Positions 26,600 through 37,345 of a stretch of DNA of 64,000 nt are shown here, in pieces. The notes beneath the pieces are model-generated. The model was not told the DNA's origin. It did not search any database and saw nothing but the letters and a program-made list of their open reading frames with translations. The DNA is from Trichostrongylus colubriformis (taxonomy: Eukaryota; Nematoda; Chromadorea; Rhabditida; Trichostrongylidae), in contig OZ022256.1 in assembly GCA_963978905.1 (NCBI GenBank), positions 11,019,501 through 11,083,500 of the forward strand, written 5' to 3'. Both the position numbers and the translations under genes were made by a program. Every line of letters begins with the position of its first letter. The first letter of the stretch is position 1.

Positions 26600-26750
26600 C
26601 TACTCAAGCTTTCAGCTTCTCATAATGATAAATATACCATTCAGAATTGAGTTAAGGTGAGAGGGGTGTTGGTAGCTTAAAGGATTAGCACATATGCCCG
26701 GAAAGCACCGACACCGAAGGCCTATAACTCAGCATCCTTGTAAATAGTAA
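26600..26750 (+). repeat. tRNA-derived SINE copy lacking the B box
   Basis: The plus strand reads AATATACCATTCAGAATTGA, then GGTAGCTTAAAGGATTAGCA, CCCGGAAAGC and GACACCGAAGG, then AACTCAGCATCCTTGTA. Compared with the 12.4 and 12.7 kb copies, about 25 bases containing the B box are deleted. Confidence 0.6.
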
Positions 26751-26973
26751 TCATCAACGAGTATTTCTCTTTTTTCAGAGAACAAATATAGGTTTTTTGC
26801 CGCCAGACGTTTTTATCCACTCAGTTTATGAGCATGATTCAGAAACGAAATCATGTCCCTTCTAACTATGAAGTGAAGATAAACTTATGAACGTTTTCCG
26901 CGCATTCGAATGATACAGGAACTTTTATTTATCGTGCGATGTTAGTACGATGGGTGAAAAGATGCGGAGTGAG

Positions 26974-27110
26974 TACAGTACATTTCCCGACGGCTGGCAG
27001 GGCGAGGCCTACGGACTTGGATGAACGTGTATCGATCTCTCTCACCCAGCCACACACTCTCACCCAAGTCTGTAGGCCACGCCCTGCCAGCCGTCGGGAA
27101 CTGGACTGTA
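26974..27110. mobile_element. MITE family B copy (137 bp), nearly perfect inverted repeat
   Basis: The arms TACAGTACATTTCCCGACGG and TACAGTCCAGTTCCCGACGG (reverse strand) continue through GCTGGCAGGGCG. The interior carries the family CACCCAAGTCTGTAGGCCAC segment in both orientations. No coding capacity; a non-autonomous DNA element. Confidence 0.75.
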
Positions 27111-27704
27111 CTTTGACAATTGCAGGCCGCAGCGACGAGAAATGTCATGGGATAATCGTAGCTATTCTCTAAGAAGTGATTAGCAACATTAGGTACGAAT
27201 GAACCCTGTGAGTTAATCCCTCATCAATATTCAAGTGAAGGAAATGAGCAGAAAGTGAAGAAGAATAGAGAGAACAAGCCGTAGCAGAAGCGAGTTGCGG
27301 GAACATGTAGACTACTAACAAGGAGAACGATCCAGCGTTCCTCTGAAACAGTGCGCCGCGAAGATGCGTGTCGAGAATCGCTACGATATGCACGCCTAAT
27401 CGAGAATTTCACAGGATCACGCAGACGGCCGAGCCCGAGCAGCCGTCTGACCGGTGGTGGTCCAAGCAGACATCTGCGCAATCACATGATTTATTCTGCG
27501 CGCACGCCCTCTGACCAACTGCCCATATGGCTTAGGATCAGTGTCGTTCCGAGAAGAAGAAGAAAGAACGACCGACACCTCGAGATCAAAGTAAATTTAG
27601 CCCTGAGATCGCTGATTAATTCATAAGCACCCTGGGCACACTGTAATTATGACGACGAATTGATCCGATTGTGAAACCCTCTCCGGCTCACCACAGCCAC
27701 TGAT

Positions 27705-28135
27705 AGGACAGCCGTTGCGGCGCTACTGGAGTTGGGGGGGGGGGCCACTCGACAAAAGCATAAGTTGCCCCCAATTTCTGTTTATAGGCACTCTCAAGGT
27801 TATTTTATGCCTAGATACAGCTAACTAACTGAAAAAACAATCAAACTATTCCTCCATCAGAATATAACGAGAAATTCACTTCAACTAGACTAAACAACCA
27901 CTTACGCATATTCGCCTAAGCCTAGGGAAAGGGAATCTCCTTCCCCAAGGCTTAGGCTAACATAGGATGGAAAAAAAAGCACGAATTTGCTTCATTAGAA
28001 TCGTTTCTATGCAGTATTCGAAGCCGATTCGGCTAGCGCTATGGCTTCTCTGCGCTCTATCCCTGCGTTAGAGACGCAGAGCACAGTGCGCTGCCCCCCC
28101 CCCCCCCCAACTCCAGTAGCACCGCCGTTGCTTGA
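27705..28135. repeat. inverted repeat with G11/C15 tracts around a hairpin-bearing spacer
   Basis: GCCGTTGCGGCGCTACTGGA plus GTTG and 11 G (27,734-27,744) is mirrored by 15 C (28,094-28,108) then AACTCCAGTAGCACCGCCGT. Within the spacer, 27,914-27,958 forms a stem-loop from GCCTAAGCCTAGGGAAAGG and CCTTCCCCAAGGCTTAGGC. A related stem-loop occurs at 48,137-48,192. Confidence 0.5.
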
Positions 28136-28136
28136 A

Positions 28137-28570
28137 GGAACCGTAAGAGGTTCGAAGAAAGAGGTAGATGCAAAGAAATGATTGTTTTATAACGAACATT
28201 CAAAGTGAGCGATAATCGGTGGAAAAACCCGAATTCAAAAGAGCGGCGTTGTGTGTGTATTCGCATCACATTGGCATTGACACACTGACTTTCCGAGTTG
28301 TCCGCTGTACAGATGTCATCTGTTGTCTCGTAGAGTGTATTTCATTCATTCGTGATGATGTGAAATAAGTGAAACAACACAAAGCAACAAACAAGTAAAA
28401 TAATTAAGTGAAGAATAAGCGAAAGCGTAAGAAAAAAGTGTGACTATAAAACCAAATTAATTCACTTTCGACGTCTTGGCAAGGTGCCGTGTGTGCATTG
28501 CGGCAACTACATACAAGCCACCGGCCCCCATAGCGTAAACCAAAACTGCCCTCCTTCCGGTGTCTCTAAG
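28137..28570 (+). repeat. 450-bp dispersed repeat, copy 1
   Basis: It shares in order with the copies at 32.9 and 53.3 kb: GCGATAATCGGTGGAAAAAC, ATTCAAAAG, CATCTGTTGTCTCGTAG, TATTTCATTCATTCGTGATG, TCGACGTCTTGGCAAGGTG and CCTTCCGGTGTCTCTAA. No open frame is conserved, so it is probably a non-coding retroposed or MITE-like sequence. Confidence 0.6.
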
Positions 28571-29457
28571 GTCTATATTTAATATGTATGGTGCGACTGG
28601 AATAGGTTTGACACACAAATGTAGTACCAAACCTTTCCGTGAAGGTGTTGGTGTTCGTCTATTTGTTTGCAAGTCGATGAACTGTTTTCTTGTTCGCTCA
28701 CTAAGTCTAATGATTTCGTCGGCTGATCGTTACCCCGACGAACCCAAGCGATCCACTCCGCCTGCCTAGACTGCTCCTCACTTGATATGGGCTGTCCCCC
28801 AATCTACAGAACATGGCGGCCAGAAATCAAATACAAATTGCCTACAATGTTAGCGTCAGCATCTTGCGACAGACAGCGCGATCAAGAGCTAATAACTACG
28901 TAAAAGAAGAGCAACAGATGGGAGTGGACCGTAGTTAACAGCAAAATAACACAATGACCGGCTTGCTAAGAGCAGAGTCGCAGCAAGGTGCTCTTCAGAA
29001 GGAGAATCGTATAATCTGCATGACACACCCCATGTATGTGACCGTGAAAACGATTGGCCTCTTTGAGGCTAAAGGAAAAACGAGACGTAATTGCAACAGC
29101 CGCGTGTTATTTTACTGAACAGGGTCGCTGCGACAAAGTAGTTCGGCTAGCTATGTATGACAGGGAGGGCGTCACAGAATATGCCCTTACTAAGACGATG
29201 ATCATTCAGTACTTAGCATGCTTCCTCCGTCAATATCGGAGAACTGAACAGCGAACTTGACATTCCATTTGACTAATCCTTCAAAAAAAAAAACTAAATA
29301 TTGGAGAAAGGAGGCTACATGATTTGAAAGGTCTGAGCGAAATATTTTGAAGAATTTCGCTGATTATGGAGTCAGTAGCTTGCCTTCTAGTGATTATTTT
29401 GTGCGAAAGCTTAGTGAAACATACCTCATAGCCATTAAGAATTAGATGCTTGAACAC

Positions 29458-30112
29458 ATTGGGAGTCTAAAAAGCTTTTTCCCTCCAGACTGCTTTCCAG
29501 CAATCTCTTCTGTACATACACATGTAGTACAAGTCCACACGCATCTATAGGTATTATTGTCTTCCATCTCCCGGATAACCCTCTTCGGCAAAATAAACAT
29601 ATCAACGGTCAACCTCATTTTCAATACAAAAATTATAAAAAAATTTTTTCTTTGAATGGCGTTAGACAGGGAAAGGAAAAGGTGATAATCCGATGGAGCA
29701 CGACGAGGGCTATAAGCTCGATGGGGCAGCAATTTTTATTCAAGCTCGAGAATTTTTTGGCGAGTCATTTTTTCACTAGTAGTAAAAATTTTTTCAAATT
29801 TTTTCTTTTAAAAAATTCTCGAGCTCGTATAAAAATTGCTGCCTTATAGCCCTGATCTTGCTCCATCGGACTATCACCTTTTCCTTTCCTTGTCTAATGC
29901 CATTCAAAGAAAAAAAATTGGAATTGAAAATGAGGTGACTTTTGATATTTTTATTTTGCCGAAAAGGGTTATCCGGGAGATGGAAGACAACAATACCTAT
30001 TGATGCGTGTGGACTTGTACTACATTTATATGTACAAAGGAAATTTTGTGGAAAGCAGTTTTGAGGGGAAAAGCGGTATTTAAAAATACGAAAAGACTTT
30101 TTAGACTACCTA
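29458..30112. mobile_element. palindrome of two truncated mariner transposase 3' ends
   Basis: Two copies of the same mariner (Tc1/mariner superfamily) C-terminal coding segment face away from each other around an AT-rich spacer at about 29,762-29,808. The plus copy (29,827 onward) translates LLPYSPDLAPSDYHLFLSLS, the diagnostic third-Asp block, then LPKRVIREMEDNN and a stop at 30,001-30,003. The minus copy (29,442-29,732) has SPRRAPSDYHLF, so two residues of the motif are changed, but it remains open past the plus-copy stop. Both arms end in the same AAGCTTTTTAGACT-like segment. The N-terminal DNA-binding part and the first two catalytic Asp are absent from both, so neither can encode an active transposase. 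Confidence 0.85.
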
Positions 30113-30550
30113 ATATATAACGGTCACGCTAAGACATTCAATTCACCTGCAGATCAGCGGGAACATATTTTTCAACAATAATTGCTATATTTCAATCAAA
30201 GAATGTGGAGAGTTGTATAAAGGACTCTCTATCAAAAAGATGATAATAATGAATATAGAACGCAAGCTGGCCTATTTCTGTTCGTAAATAATCATTGTAA
30301 TAATAGATAAAAGAAAATTCAAGAAGAAAATAGTGTATTGAAAAAGAACAATGCTGGGAATTCCCATCACTCTTACATTTTTCGCTTCTTCAAATTCCCT
30401 TGCTGCGTTCCACAGAACAGCTGTCACCTAGGGCGGCTTGTCAGGTTATAAACAGAAAAGACTTTTAGATGCTTTTGTATAATAATATTCAGATTACAAA
30501 TCATGGCTGTAGAAGTATTGGGGCAGATTGAATAAGAAACAAAGCAAACT

Positions 30551-30616
30551 GGGTGACGATAGTGTAGTGGCAAGTGATGACGACTACTTGTACGGCCCGG
30601 ACATCAATACCCACTC
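30551..30616 (+). repeat. tRNA-like repeat (second family, degenerate)
   Basis: ATAGTGTAGTGGCAAGTG resembles a pol III A box, and CCCGGACATCAATACCCACT, at tRNA-like spacing, resembles a decayed B box and T arm. The stems do not close, so it is a tRNA-derived repeat or tRNA pseudogene rather than a tRNA gene. Confidence 0.3.
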
Positions 30617-31368
30617 ATGCCAAGAAGGCTTCTCGTACTTGCAGGATTGGTAAACTTTGCCAAACTCACGTAGGAGGATAAAGGTACCGATTTGTACATC
30701 AATCGACCACCGCACTTATTGTTCGGCCAAAACGCATTCAAACGCCCCTACGATTCCGTAGAAGGTAGAATGCGTGATACATCCCAAAAAGAACAGGTTC
30801 GTAATGTGTAGGGGTAAGTCATTATAAGGGACTCTGCTACTGGATTTGAGGGAAGTCGTATGATAGAGGAAGGTTCCTTATAGTTCTTGACTGCCACCTT
30901 CTAAGGTCGTCCGAGAAACACGAGAGGCTGATCAACAATCACACCTGGAGAATCAAAGGCATAATTACAAATCTGGTAAAATCTGATAATTACAAGGTAG
31001 AAGAAGGAGTAGGTAACTTTGGAATTTTTCTAATACAACTTATACTGTACCACTTTGAGTATGATTTCCTTGCCCATACCGCAAACTCACTGAACCTCAC
31101 CAATACTGGATCCCGCTCAAAAACTCAAATCTTCCCGCATTCATTGTTATCCGGTGAACGGAGCGGTGTTCTCGTTTGAGAGCTCAGAAATAAAGCTGCA
31201 CGAGTACTTGGTATGTCCATACATGCCTTTTCCAGGTCTCTGCTGCCGTTGGCGTTCTACTGCCTGTTGAGAGGGCAATTCTTTTGAAAGATTTGTTCCG
31301 AGAGTGCCTAGAGTTTTCCAGAAAATGGTAGTATTCTCATCGATCCAAGTGAAACCCTGTGCACTCAC

Positions 31369-34300
31369 GACACAGCAGCAGTAGGCAGTAAAGGACGCCA
31401 GATAGATAAGAGGCTTGCAAGCCGACGACAACCAATTTATAAAGGCATCAATCTGAAATGCATACTGCTAGGTTTGCAGTAAAGACAACAAACCCACGAT
31501 CCACTCACCCGTTGTTTTATCGCGAGTGTGTTTAAATATAAGATTGGTAGACATTCATCCCTCTTTGATGATGTTTCTCTGCAAAAAGACACTCAAGAGG
31601 TGCTTGCTTAACCGTTCGGCGCATTTTATTGAGGATGCGCCATGTATCCGATCATGTTCACTCTAGAAGGTGGTGCGCTACCATTGAGTGCATTACCCAT
31701 GGTTGAGCAATAATCCAGGATGCTCGAGAGGAATGGCATTTTAGAAAATTGGATTGCATTGTGACCATGATCAACCTGTAGGTTTTTGAGAGTTGGGCCA
31801 CCCTTTCTACCTGCTCGAGAGTTTTTTTTTTGAAATAAGAAGGTCGCCTGTCTCTAATTCTTCTAGGGAGAAGGTTGCATTTCCAAAATTTTCAGAGCAG
31901 ATCGCACCGATGTGACCGATTGGCTCGGCATGATGTTCTACCCGTAGTAAAGCTACTACTTTCTTGCAATACCTATCATGATAGGAGCGGTTGATTTAAT
32001 AATAGTTGAGTAAGGGATTCACTTACCCTACAGAAAGGAGTAAAAAATGAGAAATTGATAGGGGAATAATAATAGAATTGAGAGCGGAAGAATAACAGCA
32101 GAAAGAATAGGAATAACGGGAAGCAAATGAGACATGATTTCTTGAATGGGAATCGTTCATGTGAAAGATTATCCGTCAGATTATCACTAAAGCAAACCAT
32201 CCGGAGAAAGCATAAATTTCGGACACCCACAGCAGCTGACACGAATTTGTCATCGCATCGATGGCGTGAAATTATGGCTCTGGCGAAAGGTATATGGGTC
32301 ACTAAGGGTGGAAAAAGGAAATCACGACAAGATTCGTCAACACGGACAAGAAGCCTGCGCATTGGCGCATGAATGACGCTGACCCGATTGGGCTCTGCAC
32401 TGCAGCACGCGGACAGATGGTTGAGAGCTGACGGTACGAAATCGATACGAAGATGAGTGAAAGAAGGCCTGTCGAGGTCTAAGGCGTCAATAAATCGAGA
32501 GCACAGAAATGCATGGAAGCTTAATTTAATGAATGGTGATTGATGATTCACGCATTCCGAGCTCGGTCTTGGAAAAAGCACGAGACGTGTTTGAAGTTGT
32601 GGCGGCTGCTTGCACAGGTCGTTTGACAGTCTTACTCTAAGATCTTTCAGAAGCCGTAGAAAAGAAGACGTGGTTGCAAGAGGTACCCTTTCATTCATGT
32701 CATAAAGTAAATAAAGTCGTTTTAAGTCACAAGGAAAGTCGATTTCTTCAGTTTATGACCAGTTCTAGATTGAGAATCAGTACAGGGTTGAGCCTAGGAA
32801 AGTTCTTGGAAAATATGAATTGCCACCCTTCAACGCACCGCAAGCTATGGTCAGTTCTCATCGGTTTCCAGATCCAGAAGAGGCTCCAAATAAAAGAACC
32901 GGAAGGAATCCGAAACAAGAGAAAAATACAAAGAAATGAGCATTTTGTAACGAACGCAGAAGGTTAGAAGCGATAATCGGTGAAAAAACCCGAATTCAAA
33001 AGTGCATCGCTGCAGTGTGTAATCGCGCCTCATTCGCACCATCGCACTGACTTTCCGAGTTGCCCGCTGTAGGAGACTGGCCGCGGTCCAACATTAGTTG
33101 TAGCACTTGACTCCCAGCGCAGTGGATTGGCCATTCCCAACTACATTAGCATTCATGTAAGTACATCTAGAAACAGTGTAAGAAAGAATAAAGGAAAAAG
33201 TAAAAGGAAAAAGCAAATTTATGAAAGAAACATCTTCTCTTGGCACCATGCCACGGCGTCAAATTGGGGAGTTTGTGCAATGGCGGCCACTTGAACTCGT
33301 CCACACTACGTCCGTTCTACCGTAGGCCAAAATTACCTCCTTCTGGTGTCTTTAAAAGCCCGACCTATGCCTATCCTATGCCCTGTACTTGCAAAAGGAC
33401 CTGAGAATTTTTTTCTCCTGCGGAAGCCTGAGGCTTGCCAGCAGTGACATTACCTTTGTGTAGTATCCGTAACTAATTGCATGATTTACTGTGCTCATCG
33501 TTTGAGAGCTGCGCGATCTGACTTTGAAAAAGTGCTTCAAGATGGCTACGGTCAAGAATAGGGCTTAAAAGCTTTGCTGACTTCAATACATGTGAAGAAA
33601 TTAACGCTTACAGCATGCTACCAGTTTCACAGTACTTTGTTCCGGAATATAAAAAAATATGAGGGATTGAAAAATCACGTACCAAATAACGACGAAGAAT
33701 AGGGGATCACCACTGATGCATAGGATATTGATGCTGAATGGAGCTGATGTGCGTATCTGGGCAGAAATAGAGGGCTCCATGTCGTGAGATGTAGAAGATG
33801 AAAGAACCAAAAGCCAAAATAAACTTCGCTCAAACGAGTGTAGTGCACAGCCAGACAAAGAAATGAGCCCACTGATACAGATTAGCTTTTGCTGGGGAGA
33901 CGGAAGCCATAACGTTTTGAGTTAGGTAGCTTTTTGACAGCGGTTCGTGCCGTTATTCATTCCCTGTGTTTCATAATACTCTCTTCATCTTTTGAAGAGT
34001 AGATATATGCATTATTTAGAGCTTCTTCTCTTCTGCAAAACGGCACTATTTGTTTTTTGAATCTTCCACTTGTGCAATATTTATGAGGTTTAGAAATGGA
34101 GTGATCAAAGAGTAAAAATACACACTGTAGATATCTCGGAAGTTAAAATATACGTATATATATATGCGTATATGCTCAACCAAGTCATATACCAATATGC
34201 TATCTGTTTACATCATTTAATGCTTACTGTTTTTAAGATTTAGAAAAGAAGTATTCCGTAGTCAAAAATGGGGCCTTTCAGCGGATCGAGGACCAAAAGG

Positions 34301-35955
34301 GTTGATCTTGTCTGCGCCAGATCGAATCATGTGAAGGGAAAACCACATCGTTGATCATCTTGTGGTAATAATTAATGGTTTTTTGATCCACTTAAACTGT
34401 TTGGTAATGCCTCTATTCCTACCGAGCAAGGACAGGTGCCAGAGAGTAGATTACTGGTGAGCACCCATTTCTAAGCCTCAAAGACAACAATCATTTGAGC
34501 GTTGAAAATAGCAAAGAATTCTTCTGGCTTGAAACTGCATACAAAATTATATGTATGAATGTTTCGACTACGAGTTTGGCGAAGACATGGAAATGCTGAG
34601 AGTGCGAATTTTCGCTTTCTAATTATTTCACTCTTAAGCGTCATAAATATTCAAAAATTTATGAATTCAAGAAGCAAACAGAATATTTTCGTGGAGCAGA
34701 AGAAGCTCTATCGAATAGGTAAATGCACTTTGCCCAAAGTTGAAATAATGTGGTGAAACACGGAGAATAAAAAACAGCTTGAACATGCACGAACATGTAA
34801 TATGATAATGCAGGAAAAAATGTGGTACGGTAATGATGAATCATTGAAACGTCCCAAAGAGTATCACAGACACCACCAGCGTACCGCGAGTTAAGGACAC
34901 TCGAAGGGGGGAGGGGGCGCATTTGACGGAAGGGATGGGGTTTAGGATTAGAGAGATCAGCCATGGTCCCAGGTAAAATTATGAGCAGACGTGCACTTAG
35001 CTGACCCGGTTATGTAAGAAAATATGACTGACTGAACTGAGTGATTAACACAAAAATTGCAAAAATAAAATACCTAGTAATACTATGCGATCGGCAATAG
35101 TTACTGATACTGTAGAGATTATGTAGAAGTTGAGAGGGAGGGGAGTCGTATTCGGGTCCCCGTTGAGGAGGGGAGGGGTCGTACTGAAGCGACCGTTTTC
35201 CTCGTCCCCTGGGTGTGCCCTGGACACCACACCAATTACTACTATGACCCGACTGAAAGTTGGGGGTTACGTGGCGCCACCAAGTCAATAACTATGCTAT
35301 GATCGAATTATCGTCAAAGGCTACACTGATACATGTACTATTCAGAATTTACAAATGGCAGAGCTCTTTGGTGATGATCCCGACTTCTTTGGTGCTACCT
35401 TCTGTTGTCAAGGTCATTACAGTTCATTTCGTAGCGCATGGTAGGGTGTGGCCAGTAGCGAGAGTGAGTGTGTGTCGCGAGTGAGAGTGTATGGCGGAGT
35501 GAGAGAGTATGATACACTGTCACCCAAGTCTGTAGGCCACGCCCAATCTAACGCTGGGAATTGAACTGTAAATATATTGAAACACAACTTGTATACTTGG
35601 TAACATGCCATTAGAAGTTAGTTTAAAGTTTTCGGAATGAGTTATTGAAAGTATTTATGACGCGTTATGGGTTGGCAATATATTGACATTTTGCTAAGTT
35701 CCTTCTCTTTTACTACTCTTCACAAGGATATTATCTCCATATCATTCGTTGAAAACCCATCCAGCCTCCTTTTGAATCGATAATTCAAACCCTGAGTTAG
35801 CTAGTCCCTGCAGAATGGCTGGTGAGAGCAACGAACCCTTTTTCGGTACTGATGTTATGTGCTTCCGAATGAGCCAACAATAAAAACTCAGAAGGCAAGG
35901 TGTGCAGTAAAAACCGAAAGTCCAAAGAATAATGAAAGAAAAGTAAAAGGAGTCA
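31369..35955 (-). CDS. possible rhodopsin-family GPCR fragment (exons for TM5, TM6, TM7)
   Basis: Three minus-strand segments behave like consecutive GPCR exons. Exon 35955-35837 encodes SFYFSFIILWTFGFYCTPCL then SFYCWLIRKHI, like TM5 with its proline plus the start of the basic third loop. Exon 33871-33711 encodes VYFGFWFFHLLHLTTWSPLF, like TM6 with the W-x-P motif. Exon 31452-31369, after a TTTCAG acceptor and before a GTGAGT donor, encodes FINWLSSACKPLIYLASF, matching the TM7 pattern (N)SxxxPxxY with Lys in place of the usual Asn. Phases fit (1 then 0), and the spacing from the TM6 Trp to the TM7 Pro is 36 residues, close to the usual 37-38. No TM1-TM4 exons or C-terminal tail could be placed. 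It could be a real divergent receptor, a decayed one, or a chance run of hydrophobic frames. The TM5-TM6 donor (GTTCGT) and TM6 donor (GTGATC) are weak. Confidence 0.35.
31976..32698 (-). CDS. 240-codon open frame, unidentified
   Basis: This is the longest open frame in the window outside PFKFB. The first part is Ser/Leu/Arg-rich; the last 60 residues are very rich in Phe and Leu because the plus strand is purine-rich there. No conserved motif, signal peptide or recognisable domain was seen. It lies in the gap between the candidate TM6 and TM7 exons of the GPCR fragment, on the same strand, so it could only be an alternative to that gene model or intronic chance. A frame this long is unlikely but not impossible by chance in 64 kb of six-frame sequence. 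Confidence 0.2.
   Translation of the reverse strand: MNERVPLATTSSFLRLLKDLRVRLSNDLCKQPPQLQTRLVLFPRPSSECVNHQSPFIKLSFHAFLCSRFIDALDLDRPSFTHLRIDFVPSALNHLSACCSAEPNRVSVIHAPMRRLLVRVDESCRDFLFPPLVTHIPFARAIISRHRCDDKFVSAAVGVRNLCFLRMVCFSDNLTDNLSHERFPFKKSCLICFPLFLFFLLLFFRSQFYYYSPINFSFFTPFCRVSESLTQLLLNQPLLS
32898..33350 (+). repeat. 450-bp dispersed repeat, copy 2
   Basis: Same order of blocks: GCGATAATCGGTGAAAAAAC, CTGACTTTCCGAGTTG, ACGGCGTCAAATTG, CCGTAGGCCAAAATTACC and CTTCTGGTGTCTTTAA. The middle has been replaced by about 100 bp of unrelated sequence relative to copies 1 and 3. Confidence 0.6.
35050..35250 (+). repeat. dispersed repeat family C, copy 2
   Basis: It shares ACTATGCGATCGGCAATAGT, TACTGATACTGTAGAG, GGGGTCGTACTGAAGCGACC and TTTTCCTCGTCCCCTGGG with the other copies. 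Confidence 0.6.
35418..35570. mobile_element. MITE family B copy (153 bp)
   Basis: The TIR TACAGTTCATTTC at the left pairs with GAATTGAACTGTA at the right. The interior repeats GTGAGAGTGTATGGCGGAGT and CACCCAAGTCTGTAGGCCAC as in the 27 kb copy. Confidence 0.7.
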
Positions 35956-36659
35956 CTGATCAAACGCGGTCAATAACTTTCCCACAGTGAAATCGAGAAC
36001 TAATGGTTTAGACTCGAGCAATCGCAATCTATCAAGGGATATTGCTCTCATGAGATCTCAGTCTTGCCATTGAGCATAGAATGTAACGATGAGCATCTGC
36101 CCCTATAAACGTTCAATGAGGCAGCGTCTGTCGCGCAAACGTGGACTCTATTTTACAACCGCCGTCAATCAAAATTATGGACTGCGCCCATCAGCGATGC
36201 TTTGAAGAAAATAAAGAGTCGTCTAGATCTTTTCAAAATCTTTTTAGCGGAGAAAATGATATTACGAATTTTAATCAAAGGCTTATGAAGGGGTCTCGAC
36301 AACTGGCTGGGCATCAAGGTCACCTGCTGATGCCAAAGCATCGGAACGGGAACGTTTCCCGCGAGGAGAGGAATTGGCTCCAATGAAGAGATCAGGAATT
36401 GGCTTACAGACCAGCCAGCCGAATACAGAAAGTAAGGGCAACCGATGCAATGAGGATGGGGAGAACCGCCTATGGACTATGCAGTCAGCCACCAGCTGAT
36501 CTCACGGGTAATTAAGCTATGCATCCCATGAAATTTATGCAAATGCTGGATAAGATCTCCAGCATCCAGCTGGCTGAAACAGTGTCGTTGAATGACGATG
36601 ACGAATCTTTGCGTCAATCATATTCGCTGCTCTTCTTGAGACATCGTAGAACATGACTT

Positions 36660-37345
36660 TCACTCAGGTTCAAAGGCACACTCTACGATAACCAGATGAA
36701 TTGGCTTATCTCCTTGGGGGACTAAATTGTTAGGTATCTCACTAAAAAGCACCTTTCTCGCGCCGCCACGGTGCTCTATCGCGGTACTAAAGCTACTCAA
36801 ATTCACTCCGATGATACCTATTTTGCTCAGCTGACCAATAAGGAAACTAAGGTGAGTGTGGTCGGAGAGGGTTGGCACCAGGGCACTCCCAGCTGTTGAG
36901 GAAAGTAGCCACCTCATAGGACACCTCCTCCTCTAAAAGGACGAAATACGTCTTCTCCTCCCCGATTTTTTGACATTGCCGGATTGTATGGTTACAATCT
37001 GTTTTATTGCTATGTATTGTTACTTGAACCAAAAAGAATTTATCAAACATTTTTGTACGCAGGTTCGCTATCGTCTGTCTATCCAGAATTTAGATGCCAA
37101 TGCTTATCGCTGACCGCTGCAGGTGCGACCCCCTCTCGTTCAGTCATATATGACTCCCCGGCCGAGGACCTTGACTACCGGTGTACAAATGGACAGATGG
37201 TTCGAACTGATGAAGCGCTGTGACGGGAGCACCTTGGCGGCGCGAAAATGGTCCAGCCTAGATAACTGTCAGAGGAACTACTCCTCCAAGAAGTTGAGTC
37301 GATTATCTGGTTATCGTGGAGTGTGTCTTAAAGCATGAGTCGAAG
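36660..37345. repeat. inverted pair of diverged repeats
   Basis: Minus-strand 36,785-36,660 and plus-strand 37,225-37,345 share GAGCACC(G/T)TGGCGGCGCGA and, later, ATCTGGTTATCGT(A/G)GAGTGTG. They are inverted around about 37,000. The open frames over each (36,660-36,917 minus; 37,123-37,338 plus) are not the same frame, so conserved coding is not supported. Confidence 0.4.

Noticed and set aside
34140..34175. TATACGTATATATATATGCG palindromic AT run as an origin or promoter element
   Set aside because: Simple alternating sequence with no gene start nearby.
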